Assembly: GCA_043800975.1 (NCBI GenBank)
Contig: JAZDMK010000301.1
Coordinates: forward strand, 8,388-72,387
Direction: 5' to 3'
DNA length: 64,000 bases
DNA from: JAZDMK01 sp043800975
GTDB taxonomy: Bacteria > Bacteroidota > Bacteroidia > Bacteroidales > JAHJDW01
Of this stretch, positions 18,592 through 27,713 are shown in pieces; the stretch's first letter is position 1; each line of letters begins with the position of its first letter. Position numbers and translations under genes: made by a program. Under the pieces are notes generated by a model. That model was not told the origin of the DNA. It did no database searches and saw only the letters and a list, made by a program, of their open reading frames with translations.

Positions 18592-19184
18592 GTAACATAA
18601 AGTTTTTTACCAACGGTTTACTCAAAGAGAATCCTGTACTAGTACTCGTGCTGGGTACTTGCCCTACGCTGGCCGTTACGACTGCTGCCATAAACGGAAT
18701 CGGGATGGGTATTGCCACCACTTTTGTACTTGTGTTTTCAAATCTTCTGATAGCACTTCTTAAAAATTTAATTCCTGATAACGCACGTATCGCATCGTTT
18801 ATTTTAATCATCGCCACATTCGTTACTATCGTTGATTTAACGATGCAAGCCTATTTTCCTGATTTGTATGAAACGCTGGGAATCTTTATTCCGCTGATCG
18901 TTGTGAACTGCATTATTCTGGGTCGTGCGGAAGCATTTGCTCAAAAAAATAAAGTCGTACCTGCCATACTCGACGGAATCGGAATGGGAATCGGGTTTAC
19001 ATTAGCAATCACGATTATGGGTGCTTTCCGCGAGTTACTCGGAAACGGATCTTTCTTTGATATCAAACTTGTGAGTGACAATGCACGCACAATTCTTTTG
19101 TTTGCATTACCTCCGGGTGCCTTTATCACATACGGATACATGATTGCTTTGATGAACCGTTATAAAAACAAACAAAAACTGTAG
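18588..19184 (+). CDS. rnfE: Electron transport complex subunit RnfE
   Basis: A 198-residue, six-helix membrane subunit, NqrD homologue. Typical segments are NPVLVLVLGTCPTLAVT at the N-terminus, IPLIVVNCIILGRAEAFA, and GAFRELLGNGS. RnfE and RnfA are inverted-topology partners thought to hold a membrane iron-sulfur centre using conserved cysteines, here in GTCPTLA and VVNCIILG. It starts inside the end of rnfD (ATGA overlap). Confidence 0.96.
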   Translation: MSNIKFFTNGLLKENPVLVLVLGTCPTLAVTTAAINGIGMGIATTFVLVFSNLLIALLKNLIPDNARIASFILIIATFVTIVDLTMQAYFPDLYETLGIFIPLIVVNCIILGRAEAFAQKNKVVPAILDGIGMGIGFTLAITIMGAFRELLGNGSFFDIKLVSDNARTILLFALPPGAFITYGYMIALMNRYKNKQKL

Positions 19185-19186
19185 CC

Positions 19187-19762
19187 ATGGAATACCTCAA
19201 TATTATTATCCTTGCGCTGCTGGTCAACAATGTTGTACTGGCACAGTTTCTTGGAATATGCCCGTTTCTGGGTGTTTCCAACAAGGTTTCCACTTCACTG
19301 GGTATGGGAGCTGCCGTAATTTTTGTAATGGCACTTGCAAATTTTGTAACCTATTTTATTCACTTTTACATTCTCATTCCTTATCACATTGAATTTCTAC
19401 AAACGCTGTCTTTCATATTTATCATTGCATTTCTGGTACAGGTTGTTGAAATTATTCTTAAAAAAGCAGTGCCTACACTTTATCAGGCTTTAGGAATTTA
19501 TCTGCCATTAATAACAACAAATTGCGCTGTGCTGGGAATAGCAATACTCGCTATACAAAAGAATTTTTCACTCCTTGAAAGTGTTGTGTATTCAAGCGCA
19601 ACAGCAGCTGGCTTTACACTGGCTATGATTTTAATGGCGGGAATTCGTGAGCAAATAGAACTCGCTGGTGTGCCGAAGGGAATGAAAGGTTTTCCGATTT
19701 CATTAATTACAGCAGGCCTGCTTTCATTAGCATTTATGGGCTTTGCTGGAATTGTAAAATAA
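19187..19762 (+). CDS. rnfA: Electron transport complex subunit RnfA
   Basis: A 191-residue, six-helix membrane subunit, NqrE homologue. VLAQFLGICPFLGVS and PLITTNCAVLG contain the two conserved cysteines that pair with those of RnfE. It follows rnfE after 2 nt and precedes the DHODH-like gene by 5 nt. Confidence 0.96.
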   Translation: MEYLNIIILALLVNNVVLAQFLGICPFLGVSNKVSTSLGMGAAVIFVMALANFVTYFIHFYILIPYHIEFLQTLSFIFIIAFLVQVVEIILKKAVPTLYQALGIYLPLITTNCAVLGIAILAIQKNFSLLESVVYSSATAAGFTLAMILMAGIREQIELAGVPKGMKGFPISLITAGLLSLAFMGFAGIVK

Positions 19763-19767
19763 AATTT

Positions 19768-20751
19768 ATGATATCATTACAGACAGAATACATGGGGATG
19801 AAAATCCCGTCACCCCTGATCGCTGGTGGTTCGGGTTTAACAAAAAATATTGATAACATTATTAAACTGGAACAATTTGGTGCGGGTGCTATCATCTTAA
19901 AATCACTTTTTGAAGAGCAAATTCTGAATGATGCTTCTCAGCTTTCAGCCGGGATGTATTCAACAGAAGCTTTTGAATATGTTGATTTTTATAAAAAAGG
20001 TAATTCTTTGGATGAATACCTGAGTATGGTTTCAGATGCAAAGAAGGCAGTTAAGATTCCCATCATTGCCAGTATCAATTGTGTGAAACATGGCGAATGG
20101 TCTGCTTTTGCAAAACAAATTGAAGAAGCTGGTGCCGATGGAATTGAACTGAATATTTTCTTCCTGCCAACGGATATGGCTGCTGACAGCGGAATGTATG
20201 AACAACAATATCTCGACATCGTAGCATCTGTAAAAAAACATACGAAACTGCCCATTGCAGTAAAAATCGGATCACATTTTACTTCAATGTCTGCATTCAT
20301 CCGAAAACTTTCCTGGTCGGGTATTTCCTCGATTGTTTTGTTCAACCGTTTTCTTCCGATGGACATTGATACGGATACAATGGAGGTTATTCCTGCACAT
20401 TCTTTTTTCTCATCACCTTCTGAGATATACAATTCACTGAGATGGATTGCTTTGTTATCAGGTGATACAAAATTAAATTGTACACTTTCATCTTCAACCG
20501 GAATTCATTCGGGCGATGCAGCCGTAAAGATGCTTCTCGCCGGAGCGCAGACGGTGCAGGTTTGCTCTGCTTTGTATAAAGAGGGTTTGCAAAAAATGGA
20601 AAGCATCCACAAAGAACTTTCCGACTGGATGACTGAGCATCATCATGATAAGATCGAAGACTTTCGCGGACATCTGAACCGTGAATTGCTTACTGATCCT
20701 ACGTTGTATAGCCGTGTTCAGTATATGAAACAAAATTCACGAATAGAATAA
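19768..20751 (+). CDS. Dihydroorotate dehydrogenase-like flavoprotein
   Basis: A 327-residue TIM-barrel FMN protein of the DHODH-like family (not clearly PyrD). Typical features: SPLIAGGSGLT at the N-terminus, DGIELNIFFLPTD replacing the substrate loop of true DHODH, AVKIGSHFTSM, SSSTGIHSGDA and the phosphate-binding LLAGAQTVQVCSAL. True substrate unknown. It is 5 nt after rnfA, in the same direction and almost surely in the rnf transcript, which suggests a ferredoxin- or NAD(P)-linked redox role; that is inference. Confidence 0.88.
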   Translation: MISLQTEYMGMKIPSPLIAGGSGLTKNIDNIIKLEQFGAGAIILKSLFEEQILNDASQLSAGMYSTEAFEYVDFYKKGNSLDEYLSMVSDAKKAVKIPIIASINCVKHGEWSAFAKQIEEAGADGIELNIFFLPTDMAADSGMYEQQYLDIVASVKKHTKLPIAVKIGSHFTSMSAFIRKLSWSGISSIVLFNRFLPMDIDTDTMEVIPAHSFFSSPSEIYNSLRWIALLSGDTKLNCTLSSSTGIHSGDAAVKMLLAGAQTVQVCSALYKEGLQKMESIHKELSDWMTEHHHDKIEDFRGHLNRELLTDPTLYSRVQYMKQNSRIE

Positions 20752-20753
20752 TT

Positions 20754-20815
20754 ACAATACCATCCCTTCGGGATTGTATTTATTCAATTTAGGAATGTTG
20801 AAGGGATGGTATTGT
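20754..20815. terminator. Long inverted repeat between convergent genes
   Basis: A perfect 16-bp inverted repeat: 20754-20769 (ACAATACCATCCCTTC) and 20800-20815, separated by 30 nt. The left arm can also form a small ATCCC-TTC-GGGAT hairpin. It sits between the convergent rnf-operon end and the porP stop, whose last base lies in the right arm. Most likely a bidirectional transcription terminator; a small mobile repeat is possible. Confidence 0.6.
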
Positions 20816-21681
20816 CATTTCTTCTTGTTTAGCGTCATGGCAAGCGTAAGTTCGTGGCTGCCGTGGCTGAAATGACCAATATCTGAAGTTGTGTAGTCAT
20901 AAGAATATCCAATACGGAATTTTTCTTTGAAGTCATATCCCGCCATAAACATAATCGCATCCTGATAGCGCCAGCCTGTGCCCAGCCAGAAATGCTTTAT
21001 AAAAAAAGCACGTAAACTTACATCAATCTGCCAATTTTTTAATGTAGTTTTAAATAAAAGGTTTGGCTGGATCACTAATTTATAAAGATCTATGTTGTAT
21101 AAACTGCTCAAATAATAATGTCTGGAAGATTTAACAGAGGGAGAGAAAAACTTCGGTTCATTCAGTTGTGATATTCCTGCTCCAGCTTGATATTTATGAG
21201 TTTTAAATACAATTCCAAAACCCGAATTAAAATTGTAATCGGTTTCTTTTTTTAGATTTTGTAATAAAGGATCATTTGGGTCAATAAAAACAAATTGGGT
21301 TCTATCTATCGTATACCTTAAAATTCCTGCATACAAACCAAAACTTAGGATGTTATCGTTTTTCAATTTCAGGTGAAAAGAGTAATTAAGATTAATGTGG
21401 TGCTTCTTTTCTAAACCAAGTTCATCATAGAAGTAATTTATTCCGGCTCCACCATGAATAGCATCAATTTTCTGACAATATTGAGCGGCAAGCGTTTTTG
21501 GTTCTGCTCCAAACCCAACCCATTGATGCCTGCTAGTTACTGCAGCATATTTATCGTAAAATAAACCGGATGCAGCAGGATTGAAAATAGAATACTGGTT
21601 CCAGTACATCGTATACTGCGGCTCCTGCTGTGCCATACAAAGCGAAGAGGAAAACAGTAAAATGCAAAATAGGTTTTTCAT
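20815..21681 (-). CDS. PorP/SprF-family type IX secretion outer-membrane protein
   Basis: A 288-residue outer-membrane beta-barrel with a signal peptide (ending near SLCMAQ). The N-terminal signature of the family is clear: PQYTMYWNQYSIFNPAASG followed by RHQWVGF. PorP/SprF proteins work with T9SS cargo, often paired with a specific substrate encoded beside them. Here no cargo gene is directly adjacent, so this looks like an orphan paralogue. Confidence 0.9.
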   Translation of the reverse strand: MKNLFCILLFSSSLCMAQQEPQYTMYWNQYSIFNPAASGLFYDKYAAVTSRHQWVGFGAEPKTLAAQYCQKIDAIHGGAGINYFYDELGLEKKHHINLNYSFHLKLKNDNILSFGLYAGILRYTIDRTQFVFIDPNDPLLQNLKKETDYNFNSGFGIVFKTHKYQAGAGISQLNEPKFFSPSVKSSRHYYLSSLYNIDLYKLVIQPNLLFKTTLKNWQIDVSLRAFFIKHFWLGTGWRYQDAIMFMAGYDFKEKFRIGYSYDYTTSDIGHFSHGSHELTLAMTLNKKK

Positions 21682-21778
21682 GAGGCTGGTTGTGAAAATG
21701 TAAAAATAATAATGAAAATTAATTTCTAGCTACTTTTTAGTCATTTACTCAATAACCAATAACTTAATAACTCAATAA

Positions 21779-22801
21779 CTATTTGCTTCCCGCAATAATT
21801 TTCTGAAACTCCTCCGTTCCTTCCGTCTTCATTTTACCATCCGGTTCTGCAGTAATGAAGAGCGCTTCCAATTGTAATCCTTTTCCTTTATTTTTTAAAA
21901 ATGTCATCGCTTTTTCTTTTCCCATCACCATGAATGCCGTGGCCCACGCATCGGCTTGCGCGCAGGTGGGCGCAAGAACAGTGACGCTTAACAAGGAATG
22001 ACGCACCGGATACCCTGTCGAAGGATCAATGGTATGAGAATATTTTATTCCGTTTTCAACGAAAAATTTTCTGTAACTACCCGATGTTGCCAGCGATCTG
22101 TTATCAAGTAATACTGTGGTTTCCAACTCACGCTCGCTTTCATTTTCAGAAGGACGTTCAATGCCCACTTTCCACAACTGACCGGTTTCTTTTTTTCCTG
22201 CAGCGCGAACTTCGCCGCCAATCTCAATCACAAAATCTGTAATCTTTTTCTGGATGAAATACTCTGCCAGTTTATCGCAGGTGAATCCCTGCACAATTGC
22301 ATTCATATCGATGCGAACACCTTTGATTTTTTTTGTCAGAATATTTTTCTGGAAAGTAACATGATTGCTTCCGACCAGATTGAGAAGACTGTCTACCTTA
22401 GTACTGTCAGGTCGTATTCCTTTTTTAAAACCAAAGCCCCAGGCATTCACCAGAGGACCGACAGTAATATCAAATGCTCCGCCCGATAATTCAGTTACTT
22501 CTTTCGCAAGAGTATATACTTCTGCAAACATAGGCGGTACTTTCATTTCATTTATTCCCGTGTCATTCAGTTTAGAAATAAAAGAATTGGGATTGAAAAT
22601 TGAAAATGTAGTTTCAATGGAATTCAATATCGAATCAACGTCTTCATTAATCTTGCTTGTATCGTCTGCCAGGTATGCAATATGATATTTGCCGCCTTGT
22701 GTAAAACCATTTATTTCATGACGCTTTTTACTGGAATCGTTGCACGAATAAAGCCATAGTGCTGTAGTTGCTATAACAAAAAATTTAGAAAATTCCTTCA
22801 T
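21779..22801 (-). CDS. apbE: ApbE-family FMN transferase, lipoprotein
   Basis: Covalently attaches FMN to threonine in Rnf/Nqr subunits. From ATG 22801 (340 aa) it has a lipoprotein signal, with lipobox LYSC, so it works at the periplasmic face. Family motifs: GGAFDITVGPLVNAWGF, DMNAIVQGFTCD, SHTIDPSTGYPV and ADAWATAFMVMG. The start overlaps the radC stop by 17 nt; the longer ORF from 22861 would run 60 nt further into radC. It is about 2 kb from rnf, its likely client. Confidence 0.93.
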   Translation of the reverse strand: MKEFSKFFVIATTALWLYSCNDSSKKRHEINGFTQGGKYHIAYLADDTSKINEDVDSILNSIETTFSIFNPNSFISKLNDTGINEMKVPPMFAEVYTLAKEVTELSGGAFDITVGPLVNAWGFGFKKGIRPDSTKVDSLLNLVGSNHVTFQKNILTKKIKGVRIDMNAIVQGFTCDKLAEYFIQKKITDFVIEIGGEVRAAGKKETGQLWKVGIERPSENESERELETTVLLDNRSLATSGSYRKFFVENGIKYSHTIDPSTGYPVRHSLLSVTVLAPTCAQADAWATAFMVMGKEKAMTFLKNKGKGLQLEALFITAEPDGKMKTEGTEEFQKIIAGSK

Positions 22802-23486
22802 CGGTAAAACTGTAAAATTGGTTTTCATGAATGATGATATGATCAGCAACATTGATATCAAAGAGATTTCCTGCTTCGCGAAGCTTTCGTGTCAGTGAGA
22901 TATCGGCATCGCTGGGTCTTAAATTACCGGAAGGATGATTGTGGCAAAGGATAACTGCAGTAGCCAGCGCATCGATAGCGATACGGAAAATAATTCTTGC
23001 ATCCACTACTGTACCTGTTATCCCGCCGCTACTGATGGTTTGATGACTGATGATACGGTTCGATCGATTCAAAAGTAAAATGATAAATTCTTCGTGCCGC
23101 AAACCTTCTACAAGAGGATACAAATAGTCAAATGCATCTTTACTGTTTTTTATAATCGTCTTGTTTGAAACTTCACTTTTCTTGCGGCGGCTACCCAATT
23201 CAAGGGCAGCAACAATCGTTATAGCTTTGGCTTCGCCGATACCAGAAAAGCGCTGCAGATCTTTTACACTTAGTTTTCCAAGTTCTATTAGATTATTCTC
23301 GGATGCTGCAAGAATTTGTTTGGCAATATCAACAGCTGTTTCTTTTTTGTTCCCGCTTCCGATTAAAATGGCTAATAATTCTGAATCGCTCAATGCAGCT
23401 TTCCCTTTCATGGTAAGCTTTTCGCGAGGGCGATCTTCTTCTGCCCACGATTTGATTCCTTTTAAATTTTGTTTGTATTCTTTCAC
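22785..23486 (-). CDS. radC: RadC family JAB/MPN-domain protein
   Basis: A 233-residue protein with an N-terminal helix-hairpin-helix-like region (residues about 50-95, including GIGEAKAITI) and a C-terminal JAB1/MPN metallo-domain with HNHPSG and the downstream SDADISLTRKL aspartate. The historic DNA-repair role of RadC is doubtful and the true function is unknown. Its 3' end overlaps apbE. Confidence 0.93.
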   Translation of the reverse strand: MKEYKQNLKGIKSWAEEDRPREKLTMKGKAALSDSELLAILIGSGNKKETAVDIAKQILAASENNLIELGKLSVKDLQRFSGIGEAKAITIVAALELGSRRKKSEVSNKTIIKNSKDAFDYLYPLVEGLRHEEFIILLLNRSNRIISHQTISSGGITGTVVDARIIFRIAIDALATAVILCHNHPSGNLRPSDADISLTRKLREAGNLFDINVADHIIIHENQFYSFTDEGIF

Positions 23487-23490
23487 AAAA

Positions 23491-24042
23491 TCATTTTAAC
23501 GGAGTAAAAATGTAAACAACCGAAAGTCCTGTTTCAGTATCAAACAAAAGTTCAATTCCTTTCTTTTCCCAGGTATAATCGCCATCGTAACTATTTATTT
23601 CTTCAACTGAGGTTGGTTTTTTATACTTGCGTAGAACCTTTTCTTTTTTATCACCAAAGCGAATCTTTTTTGGGAGGATGTATCGTTTAATGATGTTTTC
23701 ATCAGCACCATAACTGGTAAGGATATAGTAATTCAGGCGATTGTTTTTAAAATAAAGTTTAAAGAAAGGATATTTCGGAAAAGAGTCGCTGTACACAACA
23801 ACACTGTCGAATCCAATTTTAAACTGAAGCAATGTGCTTATGTTGTAATTGCCATCAAAGGCGGTTTTTTCTTCTTCATAGTTTTTTATCTGAAAATCGC
23901 CGCCAAGTATTGTGCAGACATCTTGTTGCGACATTCCAATTTTAATTTCGCCGGCTGAATGCCCCGGTTTTATGGGAATGTTTTGCGCAGAAAGGGATGC
24001 AGAGAGAAGAATTGAAATAATCAGTAAAGGAAATAATCTCAT
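23491..24042 (-). CDS. Secreted hypothetical protein with two SmpA/OmlA-like half repeats
   Basis: A 183-residue protein with a signal peptide (ending near LSAQ). Two similar stretches, GEIKIGMSQQDVCTILGG (about 30) and RFGDKKEKVLRKYKKP (about 125), resemble the G-x-t-xxxV-xxxLG pattern of SmpA/BamE-like domains, so it may be a periplasmic adaptor-like protein. I do not recognise a named family. It lies 4 nt upstream of radC and probably shares its transcript. Confidence 0.75.
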   Translation of the reverse strand: MRLFPLLIISILLSASLSAQNIPIKPGHSAGEIKIGMSQQDVCTILGGDFQIKNYEEEKTAFDGNYNISTLLQFKIGFDSVVVYSDSFPKYPFFKLYFKNNRLNYYILTSYGADENIIKRYILPKKIRFGDKKEKVLRKYKKPTSVEEINSYDGDYTWEKKGIELLFDTETGLSVVYIFTPLK

Positions 24043-24095
24043 TATTGAATGATTTTTAGAATGTAAAGATATTAAGAAAAAAGATGATGATGTTA

Positions 24096-24131
24096 CAAAA
24101 AAAATCGTTGATCAGAAATTTCTGACCAACG
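24096..24131 (-). terminator. Intrinsic terminator after the 24.2-24.9 kb gene
   Basis: Near-perfect palindrome 24106-24131 (13-bp arms, one mismatch) followed on the minus strand by a run of eight T at 24097-24104. It lies 43 nt after the stop of the T9SS cargo gene. Confidence 0.8.
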
Positions 24132-24173
24132 ATGCATTAAATATAGAGCTATGAAAAAACGCGAATTGATTTT

Positions 24174-24896
24174 TTAAACTTTTACCAGAAGCCTCGACAT
24201 TATAGATACTCCAGGAATTTCTACCATTAAAATGTAACGACCGGGTTTGAGATTGATAATGTCAATATAGAATGAGTTTTTGCTTTGAATACCTTTTGTA
24301 ACCATTGCAGGAATTCCATTTTCATTGAATATTGTAAAAAGACACTTTTGATTTTCTTTCAAACCATCTACTTTCGCATAAACGAGATCTCTTGAAGGGT
24401 TGGGGTATACAGAAAATGAATAGTCAATTGGATCGTTGCACAAAGGTGCTGTAATAGGACCTGCTGTAACACCGAATTCCTCCAAAGTAATTGGTGTAGG
24501 ACCAGAGTTAATTATAGCCGATATTTTATAATAGGTTGCGGTAGTATTTTTAAATGGTTCAATGTATGAATAAGTATACACTGAAAGTCCGGGATTGAAT
24601 CCATTTATAGTAATTACTTTATCCCAAATTAAATTATCAGAGCTTTTTAAAATTGTATACTCTGTAAAGTTCGGTTCAGAGCGTACTTCCCAAGATATTG
24701 TTAATGTACTGTCTAAATTACAAAGAGTATAAAACTCCGATATAATTATTTCACTACCAGCTAACGAGCTGTAGTTGGGATTTACTTTTAACTGTTCGGG
24801 ATTTTGCGAATTGGCCGTATTTGCCAATAAAGAAAAAATTGAGAACACAATTACAATCAGATTGATTTTTGCGGAGATGGTGGGTTTTGTTTTCAT
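24174..24896 (-). CDS. Small secreted protein with T9SS type A sorting domain
   Basis: A 240-residue protein: signal peptide (about 1-30, ending NSQ), one fibronectin-like beta domain (about 45-150, with SWEVRSEPNFTEYTILKS) and a C-terminal T9SS sorting domain beginning SVYPNPSRD and ending SRLLVKV. No enzymatic motif. Likely a surface or secreted structural or binding protein. Confidence 0.85.
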   Translation of the reverse strand: MKTKPTISAKINLIVIVFSIFSLLANTANSQNPEQLKVNPNYSSLAGSEIIISEFYTLCNLDSTLTISWEVRSEPNFTEYTILKSSDNLIWDKVITINGFNPGLSVYTYSYIEPFKNTTATYYKISAIINSGPTPITLEEFGVTAGPITAPLCNDPIDYSFSVYPNPSRDLVYAKVDGLKENQKCLFTIFNENGIPAMVTKGIQSKNSFYIDIINLKPGRYILMVEIPGVSIMSRLLVKV

Positions 24897-25147
24897 GATT
24901 CAACAGTTTAAATTTGTTATGTAAAGGTGGTCTCATTTCGACGAAAATAAAATCAGTAAAAATTACATTTATTAAGAAAATATTTGCTTATGGAGTCTGT
25001 ATTACCCGTATAAATACTGACATCTGTGTATCAATACAGAAATAGTTTGTTCAAAGTGTTGTTAATTCTGATAAAAGATGAGATTCGGATTTGTTAAAAT
25101 TTCCGATATTCGCAGAAATAATCCATTTGTTTATAAAAAACTGTTCA

Positions 25148-26449
25148 ATGAGCTCCGTAGAAACTGCAAAAAAATCCAATCTGATTCCGATCATAATTAT
25201 TGGTGCCTTCTTTTTTATTTTCGGATTTGTGACCTGGCTGAATAGTGTATTAATTCCTTTTCTTGGAATTTCATGTGAATTGACAAATTTTCAGGCTTTT
25301 TTCGTAACTTTTGCTTTTTACATTTCCTATTTTTTTATGGCCTTGCCTTCATCCTGGGTGTTAAAAAAAGTGGGCTTTCGTAATGGAATGTCACTAGGAT
25401 TATTCATCATGGCTTTAGGCTCTTTACTTTTTATTCCTGCTGCTCAGCATCGAATATTCTCATTGTTTTTAACAGGACTGTTTGTTCAGGGAACAGGATT
25501 ATCTATTCTCCAGACTGCTTCTAATCCTTACGTGGCAATTCTGGGACCTATTGAAAGTGCAGCAAAAAGAATCAGTATCATGGGGGTTTGTAATAAAGTG
25601 GCAGGCGCATTAAGCCCGATTGTATTAGGTTTCCTGATTTTGAATGATTCTGAAACTATTAAAAAAAGTTTGGCGGGATTAGTTGATAACGCAAGAATGC
25701 AGTTTTTAGATGATGTGGCAATGCGTGTAGTAACTCCTTATTTAATAATGGCCGTTATCTTGGTTATACTTGCTGCTTTAGTTCGTTTGGCTTCACTTCC
25801 TGAGATTGAACCCGAGAAAGAAAGTAGTGAAAGTAACCTGAATACAAAAACTTCAATATTCTCATTCCCATATTTATGGTATGGTGTGATTGCTTTGTTC
25901 TTATATGTGGGTGTAGAAGTTATCGCAGGTGACAGTATAATCAGATTTGGAATGCAAATTAATCCAGATCCATTTATTGTTAACCTGTTTTGGTTTACTG
26001 TAAACCTTACAGACCCGCTAGTTTTTACATCTTATACACTGATTGGGATGATCCTTGGCTATTTTGCAGGAATTATATGTATACCTAAATTTCTCAAACA
26101 AGAGAATGCACTTGCAATATTTTCTTTACTTGGAATCGTGTTCTCTGCTTTAGCTATAATGACAGGTGGGATGGTAAGTGTAATTTTTATTGCTTTACTG
26201 GGATTTGCGAATTCAATTATGTGGCCTGCCATTTGGCCACTCGCTATACAGGGTTTAGGGAAGCATTTGAAAACTGGATCAGCACTTCTGATCATGGCGA
26301 TTGCTGGAGGCGCTCTTTTGCCGTTGGTTTATGGAAAACTAAGTGATGTTTGGAATATGCAAGCAGCGTATATTATTATGATTCCCTGTTATCTGTTTAT
26401 CTTATGGTACGCTTCAATGGGACATAAATGCGGAAGAGTTAAAAAATAA
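25148..26449 (+). CDS. Sugar MFS transporter, FucP/GluP-like
   Basis: A 433-residue, 12-helix sugar:proton symporter. FFFIFGFVTWLNSVLIP at the first helix and QTASNPYVAILGP in helix 4-5 are typical of the FucP/glucose-galactose family. ATG 25148 (MSSVETAKK) is preferred; the frame from 25091 adds 19 residues unlike the family. Fucose, glucose or galactose are all possible substrates. A fucosyltransferase-like gene lies at 56.9 kb, but no link is shown. Confidence 0.88.
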   Translation: MSSVETAKKSNLIPIIIIGAFFFIFGFVTWLNSVLIPFLGISCELTNFQAFFVTFAFYISYFFMALPSSWVLKKVGFRNGMSLGLFIMALGSLLFIPAAQHRIFSLFLTGLFVQGTGLSILQTASNPYVAILGPIESAAKRISIMGVCNKVAGALSPIVLGFLILNDSETIKKSLAGLVDNARMQFLDDVAMRVVTPYLIMAVILVILAALVRLASLPEIEPEKESSESNLNTKTSIFSFPYLWYGVIALFLYVGVEVIAGDSIIRFGMQINPDPFIVNLFWFTVNLTDPLVFTSYTLIGMILGYFAGIICIPKFLKQENALAIFSLLGIVFSALAIMTGGMVSVIFIALLGFANSIMWPAIWPLAIQGLGKHLKTGSALLIMAIAGGALLPLVYGKLSDVWNMQAAYIIMIPCYLFILWYASMGHKCGRVKK

Positions 26450-26476
26450 TTACTGTCTTGATTTTCACAAAATAAA

Positions 26477-26503
26477 AACGCTCAGCGATAGCCGCAGAGC
26501 GTT
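26477..26503 (-). terminator. Intrinsic terminator of rpsT
   Basis: The minus strand reads AACGCTC (26497-26503), a loop containing a small inner stem, then GAGCGTT (26477-26483) running into a T-rich tract. It lies between convergent fucP-like and rpsT genes, 29 nt after the rpsT stop. Confidence 0.75.
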
Positions 26504-26531
26504 CATTACAAAAAAAATGTAAAGTATTTTT

Positions 26532-26783
26532 TTACAGGCTGGTAACGTGCTTGGTCAAAGAGGACTTCAGGTTGGCTGCCTTATTCTTGTGAATAACGCT
26601 TTTCTTCGCCAACTTGTCCAGCATAGCAGTTACTTTTGGAAGCATTTCTGCTGCTTTTGCTTTGTCCTTCTCAGTACGCAAATCCTTAACAGTATTACGT
26701 GTTGAGCGTGCCTGATATTTATTCAGTACCCGTTTCGTTTCGTTGGAACGGATTCTTTTCTTGGACGATTTGTGATTTGCCAT
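26532..26783 (-). CDS. rpsT: 30S ribosomal protein S20
   Basis: An 83-residue basic protein of the small subunit that binds 16S rRNA. MANHKSSKKRIRSNETKR at the N-terminus and IHKNKAANLKSSLTK at the C-terminus are diagnostic. It lies 19 nt downstream of tRNA-Glu and is probably expressed from the same promoter. Confidence 0.97.
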   Translation of the reverse strand: MANHKSSKKRIRSNETKRVLNKYQARSTRNTVKDLRTEKDKAKAAEMLPKVTAMLDKLAKKSVIHKNKAANLKSSLTKHVTSL

Positions 26784-26802
26784 TTTTTCTTACTTAAGTT
26801 AG

Positions 26803-26874
26803 TAGCCCGTAGGGGAATCGAACCCCTGTTACCAGGATGAAAACCTGGCGTCCTAACCCCTAGACGAACGGGCC
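26803..26874 (-). tRNA. tRNA-Glu (anticodon TTC)
   Basis: On the minus strand GGCCCGT pairs with ACGGGCT in the acceptor stem (first pair G-U). The D-arm, anticodon arm CCAGG-TTTTCAT-CCTGG and T-arm AGGGG-TTCGATT-CCCCT fold properly. The anticodon is TTC, for Glu. CCA is not encoded. Confidence 0.96.
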
Positions 26875-26903
26875 TGTTAATAAATGCTCCCTCTAAGGGA
26901 CTG

Positions 26904-26934
26904 CAAAGATAAAACTTTTTTAAATCCCTCCAAA
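26904..26934 (-). promoter_or_regulatory. Promoter of tRNA-Glu/rpsT
   Basis: An ideal Bacteroidota promoter on the minus strand: TTTG at 26931-26934, exactly 19 nt spacer, TATCTTTG at 26904-26911, starting transcription about 25 nt before the tRNA. Confidence 0.8.
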
Positions 26935-26992
26935 TATTCTGTAAAAAAAGATTGACAGGGGGCGAAAGCGAAATCAGGATTATTTTTTTTCG

Positions 26993-27673
26993 TTATTCTC
27001 TATCAGCCAGAAAGCGGAAACCCATGCGTTTAGCAGTTTTTATCTGCTGGTTATCGATATACTGATACATATCCTGAACGGAAACTTCCTTAATATCATC
27101 GTAGTAAGGCGTTAACAAATCAAATTTAATGCAATATTCAATGGCAGATTCAATCATGCTTCGGATTGCTTCCCAGGTCAGTATTGTCGACCCAAAGTTG
27201 TTGTAAAGCTGTCCCACTTCGCGTTTTCCTTCAATAAAATAATGCAGATCTTTATTAATAAAAATTCGGGCAATCAGATATCCCGTGTCACCAAGGCGAT
27301 TGTATCGGAATGAATCAGCCAGAAAATTATAAACGTGAATAACGCCACAATAGGAACGATCTGGATCTTCACGCACATAGGGCGTTTTCATTACTTCATG
27401 ATCTCTTGGGAACTCAAATACATTGGTGTGCATCAGGAAAACCAGAATGTCGCTTCCGAATTTCATTTCCATTTCAAAATCGCCGGAACTCTTGTATTCA
27501 AGCAAAATTCGTTTGTCATTTTTGCGCAGGTTGTGATCAAGCTCCCGAACGATATCCTGAGCAACATCTTTAAACTGCTTAAAAGTATTAAAGGTATTCA
27601 GATAAATTTCCTGCTTCATGCTGGTTTTTTTCTTCAGCTTATCAGCGATATCGTTGGTTTTGGATTTTGACAT
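26993..27673 (-). CDS. Conserved hypothetical cytoplasmic protein
   Basis: A 226-residue soluble protein without signal or membrane segments. It starts with a Lys-rich stretch and contains aromatic-rich conserved-looking blocks such as DPDRSYCGVIHVYNF and RLGDTGYLIARIFINKD. I cannot assign a function. It stands alone between tRNA-Glu and the FAD oxidoreductase. Confidence 0.8.
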   Translation of the reverse strand: MSKSKTNDIADKLKKKTSMKQEIYLNTFNTFKQFKDVAQDIVRELDHNLRKNDKRILLEYKSSGDFEMEMKFGSDILVFLMHTNVFEFPRDHEVMKTPYVREDPDRSYCGVIHVYNFLADSFRYNRLGDTGYLIARIFINKDLHYFIEGKREVGQLYNNFGSTILTWEAIRSMIESAIEYCIKFDLLTPYYDDIKEVSVQDMYQYIDNQQIKTAKRMGFRFLADRE

Positions 27674-27713
27674 AATGAATAATTTTGTTGCTAAATTAGG
27701 AAAAGCAGTTGAG

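Noticed and set aside
25091..25147. Longer start of the sugar transporter
   Set aside because: Extra residues are unlike the family, and the internal ATG gives the usual N-terminus.
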